9,477 bases of DNA from Arenicellales bacterium (GCA_028825345.1 JAPKAJ010000081.1:1-9477), one strand, 5' to 3'; numbered from the stretch's first letter, positions 1-7,314 are shown. Notes: generated by a model not told the origin, from the letters alone. Numbers and translations: made by a program.

Positions 1-1
1 G

Positions 2-43
2 CTGGCGGCAGTTGAAAACATGCGGAATTGGCGGTCAGCCTAA
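2..43 (+). other. possible 3' tail of an upstream gene
   Basis: The frame starting at base 2 is open from the window edge and ends in TAA at 41-43, giving only LAAVENMRNWRSA. An inverted repeat begins at once after it, as often happens behind a gene. Thirteen residues are too few to recognise a family, and the adjacent frame (from base 3) is also open to base 89, so this is a weak guess. No other coding signal is visible in bases 1-152. Confidence 0.2.
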
Positions 44-57
44 CTTGTGGGCAAGTT
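42..57. repeat. perfect inverted repeat AACTTG-TGGG-CAAGTT
   Basis: Six paired bases on each side of a 4-base loop, about 95 bases ahead of the binding-protein start. No T-run follows on the plus strand, so it is not a standard intrinsic terminator. It could be an operator for the transporter operon or a hairpin ending an upstream transcript. The pairing is seen directly; the role is not known. Confidence 0.4.
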
Positions 58-152
58 GCGTAAACGGAATCTTTTCAGAAAAACATTAGCGCTTGCATTA
101 GAGTAAAGCAGGCCTTTAAAAAAGAACGTTATTTTTAACAAAGGAGAATGAG

Positions 153-1769
153 ATGAAGAAATCTAAATTAGAGGAAATAATCCATCAGGACCTTGTCCTG
201 AAACAGGCCTTGAGTGACTCTCGAATCAACCGCCGCGATTTTCTTGCGTTTACCGGCGCGATGGGTATGTCAGCCACGCTCGGTGGTGCGCTGTGGTCTG
301 GCCGGGCTCTGGCTGCAGACCCCAAACGTGGCGGACATATGGTCTCGGGTCTTAATGATGCCAACACGTCAGACTCTTTAGACTGCGGTCTTTTCAATGC
401 GACCTACATGATCTGTGTCAGTCGCGCTTTCCGTGACAGTCTGGTCAATGTCGCCCAGGATAACAGCATGGAACCCGCTCTGGCTGAAAGTTGGGAAGCA
501 AGTTCCGATGCCACGATATGGCGATTCAACATCCGACAGGGCGTAGAATTTCACAACGGCAAATCTCTAACCACGGATGACGTGGTTGCCTCAATCAACA
601 AACACCGAGGTAAAGACAGTACGTCATATGCCACTGGCGTATTTTCAGGGATTAGTGATGTACGCGTTGATGGCAATACTGTTGTTGTTGAGCTCACAGA
701 CGGTAATGCGGACTGTCCTGCACTGTTTACTGACTACCACTTCAACATCATGCCATCCAAGGATGGCGTCGCAGACTCGCTGTCACCTCATGGAACAGGT
801 CCATATCTACTTAAAGAGTACGACCCTGGCGTTAAGACCGTTCTGGAACGTAACCCGAACACCTGGCACCCAAATGGCGGAGCTCTTGCTGATTCACATG
901 AAGTCATTGCAATTCTGGATGATACCGCCCGACAGAGTGCGCTAATCAGTGGCTCGGTCGACGTGATTAACCGACCTGCACTCAAAGGAATATCACGCCT
1001 GAAAAAAGTCAAAGGCGTCAATATCATTGACGTTGCGAGCAATCTCGCATTCACGCATCCGATGCGGATGGATGTACCGCCATTTGACAATAATGATCTG
1101 CGCATGGCGCTGAAACTTTCCACACCCAGGCAGGAGTTCATCGACAAAGTGCTGTTTGGTTACGGTGCTATGGGTAACGATCAGCCACTGGGGCCTGGTT
1201 TCGCCAGCTATGATCCAGACCTGAAAGTTGAATATGACTTAGACAAAGCCAAGCATCATCTGAAAAAAGCGGGCATGGAAGGTGTCAAGATTGATCTTAG
1301 TGCATCGAATACGTCGTACGGCGGCGCGATGGATGCGGCACAGTTGTTCCAGTCGCACTGGGCCAAGATTGGTGTCAACCTGAACATCATTCAGGAACCC
1401 CAGGATGGTTACTGGAACAACGTCTGGAACGTAAAACCGTTCTGCACCTGTTACTGGGGCGCACGTCCAGTGGAAGATATGATCCTGTCAATTGCTTATC
1501 TCTCCGAATCGCCCTGGAACGACACAGTCATCAAGAATGCACGTGTTGACGAACTTGTGGTTGCGGCGCGTGGAGAACTCGACCAGCAAAAGCGCATTGC
1601 CATGTACCAGGAGGTACAACACATTATCTCTACCGAAGGTGGAACTATTATTCCCGCTTTTGGTACTGACGTGGCAGCCACTCGTGATTCGATTGGTGTT
1701 GGTGATCAGATTGGCGGCGGATGGGAAATGGATGGCGGCCACTACCTCAAAAGGTGGTGGAAAGCCTAA
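153..1769 (+). CDS. Tat-exported ABC transporter solute-binding protein, family 5 (DppA/OppA type)
   Basis: Periplasmic receptor that binds the substrate and hands it to the permease pair encoded downstream. The 538-residue length is normal for SBP_bac_5 proteins. A long charged N-terminus (1-25) precedes a twin-arginine signal, NRRDFLA at 26-32, a hydrophobic stretch at about 33-50 and a likely cleavage site after ALA (52-54). The family's most conserved block, of the type LAESWE...W.F.IRQGVEFHNG..LTTDDVV, lies at about 108-145. AAGGAG at 141-146 sits six bases before the ATG, an excellent ribosome site that supports this start. A strong terminator hairpin follows the stop. Family 5 receptors bind peptides, opines, nickel complexes, sugars and other ligands, so the ligand cannot be named; export through Tat suggests folding before secretion. 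The family call is sure, the substrate is not. Confidence 0.93.
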   Translation: MKKSKLEEIIHQDLVLKQALSDSRINRRDFLAFTGAMGMSATLGGALWSGRALAADPKRGGHMVSGLNDANTSDSLDCGLFNATYMICVSRAFRDSLVNVAQDNSMEPALAESWEASSDATIWRFNIRQGVEFHNGKSLTTDDVVASINKHRGKDSTSYATGVFSGISDVRVDGNTVVVELTDGNADCPALFTDYHFNIMPSKDGVADSLSPHGTGPYLLKEYDPGVKTVLERNPNTWHPNGGALADSHEVIAILDDTARQSALISGSVDVINRPALKGISRLKKVKGVNIIDVASNLAFTHPMRMDVPPFDNNDLRMALKLSTPRQEFIDKVLFGYGAMGNDQPLGPGFASYDPDLKVEYDLDKAKHHLKKAGMEGVKIDLSASNTSYGGAMDAAQLFQSHWAKIGVNLNIIQEPQDGYWNNVWNVKPFCTCYWGARPVEDMILSIAYLSESPWNDTVIKNARVDELVVAARGELDQQKRIAMYQEVQHIISTEGGTIIPAFGTDVAATRDSIGVGDQIGGGWEMDGGHYLKRWWKA

Positions 1770-1790
1770 GCAGCTGATTTTCTGGTGCAG

Positions 1791-1821
1791 AATAAGCGGC
1801 CTTCGGGCCGCTTATTTTTTT
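1791..1821 (+). terminator. intrinsic terminator/attenuator with UUCG loop after the binding-protein gene
   Basis: Bases 1791-1801 (AATAAGCGGCC) pair perfectly with 1806-1816 around a TTCG tetraloop, and a run of seven T closes it at 1815-1821. This is a textbook Rho-independent terminator 21 bases after the stop. Since the permease genes of the same transporter start 165 bases later, partial read-through would give more binding protein than membrane components, which is common in ABC import operons (inference). The rest of the gap (1822-1985) holds a weaker hairpin at 1873-1892 (TCGGTT/AACCGA, 8-base loop) and no clear promoter. Confidence 0.9.
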
Positions 1822-1985
1822 GTGATTCGTTTTGAAGTAGCATCGATTCGCGCAACTGATCACCGCAGTTTTTCGGTTCGAGAGCCAACCGAGAATCCCT
1901 GCCAGGACGATCGGGCAATGCATATTCGAACTTTCTGAGCTACAGTAAGTCACAAGGGATAAACAGATCTGCCTGATAATCAATA

Positions 1986-2942
1986 ATGAATAAGATTCTT
2001 CTCATGGTGTTGCAGCGCTTTGGTCTCGGCCTGCTGACGCTATTTGTAGTTTCTATGATTATCTTTGTAGGTGTTGAGTTCCTGCCAGGCGATATTGCCG
2101 AGGCCTTGCTGGGTCAAGGCGCCAGCCCCGAAAGCGTCGCGGCCCTGCGACACAAACTGGGGCTTGATGTATCAGCACACACCCGCTACATCAATTGGTG
2201 GCTTAATGTGCTGCAAGGTGACTTTGGCACTTCATTAGCAAATGGTCGCGATATTGCAGAATTAATTAAAGTAAGATTGGCCAATACACTGTTTCTTGCG
2301 GTGGTTGCAGCATCAGTCTCTGTGCCTCTTGCCATCATCTTCGGTATCCTGGCGGCCTTATATCGCAACAGCCTCTATGACCGTTCAGTGAACGTCATTA
2401 CCCTAGGGGCTGTCTCGGCACCCGAATTTCTTGTCGCTTACATTCTGATTCTGTATTTTTCGGTCACATTGGGCTGGTTTCCAAGCTTGTCTAATGTAGA
2501 CGCCAATACGACTTTCTTCGAAAGACTCCATCGAGTTGCCCTGCCCGCAGTTACCCTGACCGGCGTTATTCTGGCTTACATGATGCGTATGGTTCGTGCT
2601 TCCATCATCAATCTTCTGGCAAGCGCCTATATCGAGATGGCCCACCTGAAAGGAATGTCCAAGTTGCGTGTCATTGTTAAACACGCCCTACCAAATGCTT
2701 GGGCTCCGATCTCCAACATTATCGCTATCAGTCTTGCTTATTTGGTGGTCGGTGTCGTGGTTGTGGAGGTAGTATTTATTTATCCCGGGCTGGGGCAATT
2801 AATGGTGGACTCGGTGTCGAACCGAGACATCCCTGTCGTCCAGGCCTGTAGCATGATATTTGCCGGAACCTACATTCTGCTGAACCTGACTGCTGATATC
2901 GTATCGATCTGCACTAACCCCAGGCTTTTGCACCCAAAATGA
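1986..2942 (+). CDS. ABC transporter permease, DppB/OppB type
   Basis: Inner-membrane channel subunit of the peptide-type importer, pairing with the next gene's product. The 318 residues are typical of DppB. Hydrophobic segments lie at about 10-32, 101-128, 145-168, 190-210, 248-272 and 292-315, fitting six helices. The cytoplasmic EAA loop, which docks on the ATPase, is at about 224-246 (YIEMAHLKGMSKLRV..KHALPNA). The family signature EVVFIYPGLGQLMVDSV...RDIPVVQ follows at 270-295. An in-frame TAA at 1977-1979 excludes any longer start. AAGGGA at 1954-1959 is too far away to serve this ATG, so translation initiation looks weak. The end overlaps the next gene by ATGA, implying translational coupling. 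Confidence 0.93.
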   Translation: MNKILLMVLQRFGLGLLTLFVVSMIIFVGVEFLPGDIAEALLGQGASPESVAALRHKLGLDVSAHTRYINWWLNVLQGDFGTSLANGRDIAELIKVRLANTLFLAVVAASVSVPLAIIFGILAALYRNSLYDRSVNVITLGAVSAPEFLVAYILILYFSVTLGWFPSLSNVDANTTFFERLHRVALPAVTLTGVILAYMMRMVRASIINLLASAYIEMAHLKGMSKLRVIVKHALPNAWAPISNIIAISLAYLVVGVVVVEVVFIYPGLGQLMVDSVSNRDIPVVQACSMIFAGTYILLNLTADIVSICTNPRLLHPK

Positions 2943-3838
2943 CGCCCGACCAAGCAACAACAGCGAATCCGACTATCGACAGGGTCGCGCCACGCCGATC
3001 CCGGATGAAGAATATGTTCCGGGAAATACTCAAGGCCCCGATTACAGCAAAATTTGGCATTCTGGTAATCCTGATCTATGGGTTTGTAGCCATCTTTACA
3101 CCTTTTTTGACGCCTTATGGTGAGACTGAGATCGTTGGGCCCGAATTTGATGTGTGGGGAGACACGTTTATCCTCGGCACAGACGGCCTGGGTCGTGACA
3201 TGCTCACCCGACTGCTTTTCGGTGCGCGAAATACTGTTGGCATTGCCTTTCTAACTACAGTTCTGGCATTTTTAATAGGAGGATTGACTGGTCTTTTTGC
3301 TGCAATATATAGCGGATGGTTTGATCAGATCGCAAGCCGCATAGTCGATGTGCTTATGGCGATCCCTCAGCTTATTTTTGCCTTGATGTTGCTGACCATA
3401 TTCGGCACATCTATCCCCACGCTAATTATCGTTATTGCGACTCTGGATGCTACCCGCGTCTTCAGGGTTACTCGGGCAGTAAGTCTAAATGTGGTCGTGC
3501 TCGATTATTTTGAAGCTGCACGACTGCGCGGAGAACACATCTTCTGGCTGTGTATCCGCGAGATTCTGCCTAATATCACAGCGCCATTGCTCGCCGAATT
3601 TGGTCTACGATTCTGCTTTGTTTTTCTGATGATTGCGGCGCTGAGTTTTCTGGGACTGGGTGTTCAACCTCCAACGGCCGACTGGGGTTCCATGGTGCGG
3701 GAAAACGCCGTTTTGATTACCTACGGCGATATCACGCCCATTTTGCCCGCAATCGCCATCGCTGTCCTGACCCTGGGTGTTAATTTCCTGGTCGACTGGT
3801 TTTTGCATAAATCCAGCGGGCTTAAAGACGGTCACTGA
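2939..3838 (+). CDS. ABC transporter permease, DppC/OppC type
   Basis: Second channel subunit of the importer. At 299 residues it has the usual DppC length. A polar N-terminus (1-38) leads into the first membrane helix at about 39-58. The OppC-specific motif GTDGLGRDMLTRLLFGARNTV is at 80-100, where the second helix starts, and further helices lie at about 105-124, 138-168, 218-240 and 266-290. The EAA loop is at about 189-212 (DYFEAARLRGE...REILPN), followed by the conserved LSFLGLGVQPPTADWG.MV at 235-253. Its ATG overlaps the stop of the DppB-type gene by four bases, so the two are almost certainly translated in a coupled way and made in equal amounts. Confidence 0.93.
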   Translation: MTPDQATTANPTIDRVAPRRSRMKNMFREILKAPITAKFGILVILIYGFVAIFTPFLTPYGETEIVGPEFDVWGDTFILGTDGLGRDMLTRLLFGARNTVGIAFLTTVLAFLIGGLTGLFAAIYSGWFDQIASRIVDVLMAIPQLIFALMLLTIFGTSIPTLIIVIATLDATRVFRVTRAVSLNVVVLDYFEAARLRGEHIFWLCIREILPNITAPLLAEFGLRFCFVFLMIAALSFLGLGVQPPTADWGSMVRENAVLITYGDITPILPAIAIAVLTLGVNFLVDWFLHKSSGLKDGH

Positions 3839-3870
3839 GAGAACTTCTCCAACACACTACGCATGACGCC

Positions 3871-5511
3871 ATGACTGATCGGTTACTCGAAATACGAAAT
3901 CTTCAGATCGACGGCGAAAGCGATGAGGTGTGGCATGAAATCATCAAAGGCATTGATCTGAATCTTGACCGGGGTGAGGTCCTTGGCCTGATTGGAGAAT
4001 CCGGCGCTGGCAAGTCAACTTTGGGTCTTGCGGCCATGAATTTTGCAAGACCCGGCTGTCGCATCCGCGGTGGGTCTATCCGTTTTGATAACAAAGAACT
4101 GACCGAAGAATCTGAGACTGCGTTGCGAAAACTGCGTGGAGTACGTATTGCTTACGTGGCTCAAAGTGCTGCGGCATCATTCAATCCAGCTCATCAACTG
4201 ATAGACCAGTTCTCTGAAATCCCCGTGGTGCATGGCGTAAAGAAACGTCAAGACGCCGAAGCAGATGCAAAGGATCTATATCGCCGAGTATTGCTCCCCG
4301 ATCCTGACGGCATCGGCTACCGCTATCCTCATCAAGTCTCAGGCGGCCAACTGCAAAGAGCGATGACGGCCATGGCGTTATCCTGCCGGCCTGATCTGAT
4401 TATTTTTGACGAACCCACAACTGCGCTGGATGTCACGACTCAAATTGAGGTGCTGGCCACTATCCGCGACATTGTCCGAGAGTTCAACACAGCGGCTATC
4501 TATATATCTCATGATCTTGCAGTCGTTGCCCAGATGGCCGATCGGATTATGGTCTTGCGCTATGGCGAGCTTGTAGAAGAGGCCAGCACACGGAAAATGA
4601 TGTCAGAGCCGCAAATGGACTACACCAAATCCTTGTGGGCTGTGCGTTCCTTCAAAAAAGAAACGGAGACCGCAGCTTCAGAGTCAGGCCCACTGGTTAA
4701 GGTGAATAATGTTACTGCCGGCTACGAAAAGGAAGACGTTCTGAAAAACGTGACATTCGAGATTCACCGAGGACAAACTGTTGCGGTAGTCGGGGAATCA
4801 GGCAGTGGCAAAAGTACTGCAGCCAGAGTCATTACCGGACTGCTTCCACCACGGCTGGGTGATATCCAGTTCAATGGCAAGCCTTTGCCTAAAGACTACA
4901 GGTCTCGCAACAAAAATCAGTTGCGCCATGCACAAATGATCTATCAGATGGCCGATACTGCGCTCAATCCCCGCCAGCGTATCCGCAGCATTATTGGCAG
5001 GCCGTTAAGTTTCTATCTGGGCCTATCAGGCCAAAAGAAAGAGGATCGTATACGCGATCTGTTGTCCCTGATTGAATTGGAGCCGGATGTCTACATCGAC
5101 CGCTATCCAGACGAATTATCCGGAGGACAAAAACAGCGTGTAAGTATTGCCCGAGCACTCGCCGCCGAACCTGAATTCATTATCTGTGATGAGGTGACCT
5201 CAGCACTGGATCAACTGGTAGCTGAAGGAATTCTGAGACTTCTGGACAATCTACAACGGGAATTCAACCTGGCTTATATGTTCATCACCCATGATCTTGC
5301 GACTGTGCGGGCTATTGCTGATAACGTAGTGGTCATGCTTCAGGGTGAGATTGTCGAGCAAGGCCCCAAGCAAAAAGTATTCAGCCCACCCCATCATAAG
5401 TACACCGAACTGTTGCTCTCATCCGTGCCCGAGATGAACCCCGACTGGCTGGATGACCTGATTGCCCATCGCAAGCGACATGGCGCTATGGAATCTACAT
5501 CGACCTCGTGA
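3871..5511 (+). CDS. fused two-domain ABC transporter ATPase (DppD-DppF type)
   Basis: Supplies both nucleotide-binding domains of the importer in one 546-residue cytoplasmic chain. Domain 1 has Walker A GESGAGKST (42-50), Q-loop Q98, signature SGGQ (157-160), Walker B LIIFDEPT with catalytic E181, and H-loop H214. Domain 2 has Walker A GESGSGKST (308-316), Q-loop Q359, signature LSGGQ (416-420), Walker B FIICDE with E441, and H-loop H474. A short polar linker (about 258-275) joins them, and the C-terminal part (about 495-530) carries the HKYTELLLSSVP region usual in oligopeptide-type ATPases. Both sites look catalytically complete. Domain 2 reads DEVTSALDQLVAEG rather than the common DEPTSALDVSVQAQ. 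The start lies 32 bases after the permease stop with no good ribosome site; no longer in-frame start is available close by. Confidence 0.93.
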   Translation: MTDRLLEIRNLQIDGESDEVWHEIIKGIDLNLDRGEVLGLIGESGAGKSTLGLAAMNFARPGCRIRGGSIRFDNKELTEESETALRKLRGVRIAYVAQSAAASFNPAHQLIDQFSEIPVVHGVKKRQDAEADAKDLYRRVLLPDPDGIGYRYPHQVSGGQLQRAMTAMALSCRPDLIIFDEPTTALDVTTQIEVLATIRDIVREFNTAAIYISHDLAVVAQMADRIMVLRYGELVEEASTRKMMSEPQMDYTKSLWAVRSFKKETETAASESGPLVKVNNVTAGYEKEDVLKNVTFEIHRGQTVAVVGESGSGKSTAARVITGLLPPRLGDIQFNGKPLPKDYRSRNKNQLRHAQMIYQMADTALNPRQRIRSIIGRPLSFYLGLSGQKKEDRIRDLLSLIELEPDVYIDRYPDELSGGQKQRVSIARALAAEPEFIICDEVTSALDQLVAEGILRLLDNLQREFNLAYMFITHDLATVRAIADNVVVMLQGEIVEQGPKQKVFSPPHHKYTELLLSSVPEMNPDWLDDLIAHRKRHGAMESTSTS

Positions 5512-5528
5512 TCTGTTAGCGTCGTTTC

Positions 5529-5550
5529 AGGGATGCACCCTCAATTTTTT
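5529..5550 (+). terminator. weak intrinsic terminator after the transporter operon
   Basis: AGGG (5529-5532) and CCCT (5538-5541) can pair around ATGCA, and a run of six T follows at 5545-5550. The stem is only four base pairs, so strength is doubtful, but the place is right: it lies between the end of the ATPase gene and the converging dehydrogenase gene. It would act on the plus strand only, as no T-run exists on the minus side. Confidence 0.4.
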
Positions 5551-5565
5551 GACCAGAAACCGCGA

Positions 5566-6324
5566 TTAACCACGACCCACAAACGGCATTGTGGTTGCCA
5601 TCACGTTCATAAACAGCACATTGGCATCCAGCGGCAACTCGGCCATATGCAATACACTGGTGGCCACGTGCGCCACATCCATCAGCGGTTCTGCCATGAT
5701 GGCGCCGTTAGGCTGGCGTACACCCTCGCCCAGAGGTTTTGCCATCTCGGTAGATGCATTGCCAATATCGATCTGACCACAAGCGATGTTATGCGGCCTC
5801 CCATCAAGCGCAATGCTGCGGGTCAGACCCGACATCGCATGCTTGCTGACCGTATAGGGGGTGCTATTGACCCGAGGCATCGAAGCCGAGATAGAGCCGT
5901 TGTTGATGATCCGCCCGCCCTTAGGATCCTGACTTTTCATCTGCCCAAAAGCCCGCCGGGCGCAAAGATAAGCACCATGCACGTTGGTATTCAGCACTGC
6001 CTGCCACTCGGCTAACGGCAACTCATCGATATCGACCGGCCGGGCACCGATACCGGCATTGTTAAAAAGCACATCAATACGACCAAAGCGGTCGACTGTT
6101 GCATCAAACAGACTATCTACATCTTCCTCACAGCCCACATCTGTCTGCTGACACAGTGTTCTTTTCGAATCGGTGCCAGCCTCTGACACCGCGCTATGCA
6201 GCAATTCTTCCCGCCGCCCGGCAAGCGCCACACAATAGCCGTGCCGCAAAAATATTTGTGCAACGGCTTTACCCACCCCGGTACCTGCACCGGTCACGAT
6301 AGCAACCTTTTGGCCTTCTTTCAT
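5566..6324 (-). CDS. short-chain dehydrogenase/reductase (SDR), classical type
   Basis: Cytoplasmic NAD(P)-dependent oxidoreductase, 252 residues, the normal length for classical SDRs. The Rossmann glycine motif TGAGTGVG is at 11-18, NNAG at 88-91, the active-site Asn at 114, Ser at 144 and YTVSK (Tyr157, Lys161) at 157-161, so the catalytic tetrad is complete. GRR at 36-38, after the second beta strand, suggests preference for NADP(H) (inference). A longer reading frame from 6357 adds MARRKRSKDIK, but AAGGA at 6332-6336 lies seven bases before the ATG at 6324 and the SDR fold begins right after it, so 6324 is chosen. The gene converges on the transporter operon. The substrate is unknown; the C-terminal substrate loop (about 188-215) is not one I recognise. 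Confidence 0.9.
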   Translation of the reverse strand: MKEGQKVAIVTGAGTGVGKAVAQIFLRHGYCVALAGRREELLHSAVSEAGTDSKRTLCQQTDVGCEEDVDSLFDATVDRFGRIDVLFNNAGIGARPVDIDELPLAEWQAVLNTNVHGAYLCARRAFGQMKSQDPKGGRIINNGSISASMPRVNSTPYTVSKHAMSGLTRSIALDGRPHNIACGQIDIGNASTEMAKPLGEGVRQPNGAIMAEPLMDVAHVATSVLHMAELPLDANVLFMNVMATTMPFVGRG

Positions 6325-6331
6325 TTTAATA

Positions 6332-6336
6332 TCCTT
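6332..6336 (-). promoter_or_regulatory. ribosome binding site that fixes the SDR start at 6324
   Basis: On the minus strand this reads AAGGA, seven bases ahead of the ATG at 6324-6322. The alternative upstream start at 6357 has no such site nearby, and the residues it would add are rich in Lys/Arg and unlike an SDR N-terminus. Confidence 0.75.
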
Positions 6337-6538
6337 AGAACGTTTTCGACGAGCCAAACCGGCAAGTCAGATAGTTATTTGAATCTGCACCCCAAGCCCC
6401 GTGCAGCAAATCCAACACGCACATTCTAAAAGTACGGGCGCGACACCGAACCGGGCGAGGTACATCATTAAGTAGATTCGCGCCTGTGAACTTTAACTTA
6501 GCCGTAACCTGCTCGCCAGCGAACAGTATTTTCACGCC

Positions 6539-6558
6539 TACCCGCAGGCGTGCGGGTA
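6539..6558. repeat. perfect 8-bp inverted repeat with GGCG loop
   Basis: TACCCGCA (6539-6546) pairs with TGCGGGTA (6551-6558). A competing stem, ACGCCT (6534-6539) with AGGCGT (6546-6551), shares part of the same bases, so only one can form at a time. No T-run follows on either strand, which argues against an intrinsic terminator. It resembles REP-type extragenic palindromes in form; only one copy is visible in the window. Confidence 0.6.
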
Positions 6559-6599
6559 ACCCAAACCCTCCACAGGCCTGGCAAGCCTAGGCGTTTTCA

Positions 6600-6616
6600 G
6601 ATGAGTGGGGCTCATC
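6600..6616. repeat. perfect 6-bp inverted repeat GATGAG-TGGGG-CTCATC
   Basis: It lies 30 bases beyond the stop of the M24 remnant on the minus strand. No T-run follows on either strand. Together with the 8-base palindrome GCCTAGGC at 6585-6592 it belongs to the palindrome cluster downstream of the remnant. It could be an old transcript end, but this is not shown. Confidence 0.5.
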
Positions 6617-6646
6617 ACTTGGCACCCATCAACAACTCTGGAGACT

Positions 6647-7225
6647 TCAGCCATCAAGCAAAGATTCTTCAAGCGGAAAATGCGACATCAGTTCATAACC
6701 GCTCTCAGTGACCCGCACCTGCTGTTCAAGTTTAATGCCGTCACGCTCACCTGGGGCGCCCATGTAACTCTCAACACAAATTACCATATCTTTCTCGATA
6801 ACGCCGTCATAGGGGTTAGGGCCCCGAAAAGCTGGTTTGACCTGCGGATATTCATCGGACATGCCAACACCATGGATAACACAGGGGTAGGCGTTAGGTT
6901 GGAATTCCTCCGCGGGTACGTAGGCACGCTGCTGAAAATCTTTCAAAGTTATGCCCGGACGGATCAGTTTCAAGTTGTGGCTGATCTCCTCCAACGCCAA
7001 CTGATAAAGTTCCCGCTGCCGCAGCGTTGGTCGCGCCGGGCCGCAATGGAAAGTGCGTGATATATCAGCAAAATAACCCCTCGGCCCCACCATATCGGTA
7101 TCCAGTCCGACCAGATCACCGGATTCGATTCGTCGCGGCGATGCTTCCTGCAACCAGGGATTGATACGTGGGCCTGAGGCCCTTAACCGAAAAGCTGTTG
7201 CACCAAAGACTTCAGATGATTCAAA
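6647..7225 (-). pseudogene. C-terminal remnant of an M24-family metalloenzyme (DddP / Xaa-Pro peptidase-like)
   Basis: Only the C-terminal catalytic part of a creatinase-fold protein remains: about 180 residues against roughly 400-450 for the family. Numbered from a TTG at 7153, the metal-ligand positions are all present: Asp18 and Asp20 (LDTD), Asp30 (ADISRT), His94 (HGVGMSDEYP), Glu128 (CVESY) and Glu143 (KLEQQ). The LDTD...DISRT pattern resembles the M24 group containing DMSP lyase DddP and related 'Xaa-Pro peptidases'. Family-like residues continue upstream of the TTG (RLRASGPRINPWLQ, back to about 7189), so that TTG is not a true start. The same frame then loses resemblance and meets TAA at 7226-7228. 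The N-terminal domain is absent on both strands. I infer a 5' deletion or rearrangement; a sequencing error alone would not explain the missing domain. Confidence 0.8.
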
Positions 7226-7230
7226 TTACA

Positions 7231-7244
7231 CATACTGTGATAAT
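7231..7244 (+). promoter_or_regulatory. possible operator/extended -10 element ahead of the GNAT gene
   Basis: CACA-TAC-TGTG (7231-7239 with the last two bases at 7240-7241 shifted by register) forms a short palindrome overlapping TGTGATAAT, which resembles an extended -10 box at 7236-7244. No good -35 box is present, and the start codon is about 70 bases further on. A second small hairpin, ACGGA (7258-7262) with TCCGT (7270-7274), lies in the presumed leader. This is a weak, pattern-only call. Confidence 0.2.
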
Positions 7245-7314
7245 TGTGTCGAGATGCACGGAAAATTAGTCCGTTGCCATTAGTAGACTGTCACATAATC
7301 AAACTGGACTTCTT

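Larger units (their letters stand above)
6337..6646. other. non-coding gap with clustered palindromes
   Basis: About 310 bases between the SDR gene and the M24 remnant without a gene I can support. Its right half holds several palindromes (6539-6558, 6585-6592, 6600-6616). A minus-strand frame from a GTG at 6535 to 6335 encodes 66 residues starting MKILFAGE, but it has no ribosome site and no sustained family resemblance. No convincing promoter for the SDR gene was found, although one would be expected here. Confidence 0.5.

Noticed and set aside
93..122. Sigma-70 promoter TTGCAT / TAAAAA ahead of the binding-protein gene
   Set aside because: Only 3 of 6 and 4 of 6 matches with an 18-base spacer; too weak to list as a feature in AT-rich DNA.
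1871..1892. GGTTCGA, like a tRNA T-loop, possibly part of a tRNA or an attachment site
   Set aside because: The flanking bases do not form a T-stem, and no acceptor or anticodon arm can be drawn; the simple TCGGTT/AACCGA hairpin explains it better.
1492..1938. A 148-residue plus-strand frame running from the binding-protein gene through the terminator
   Set aside because: It is out of frame with the real gene and crosses the terminator hairpin, with no family resemblance.
5533..6015. A 160-residue plus-strand frame opposite the SDR gene
   Set aside because: His/Arg-rich composition and no motif; the minus strand carries a complete SDR with all catalytic residues.
6605..7060. A 151-residue plus-strand open frame over the M24 remnant
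   Set aside because: It is antisense to clear M24 motifs (DISRT, HGVG, KLEQQ) on the minus strand and its own product shows no recognisable family or ribosome site.
6647..7153. Calling the M24 fragment an intact DMSP lyase (dddP)
   Set aside because: The N-terminal domain is missing and the C-terminal residues fit a wider M24 group as well as DddP, so neither activity nor the symbol is justified.
7190..7314. Insertion-sequence end at the break of the M24 gene
   Set aside because: I see no terminal inverted repeat pair, target duplication or transposase fragment near the break.
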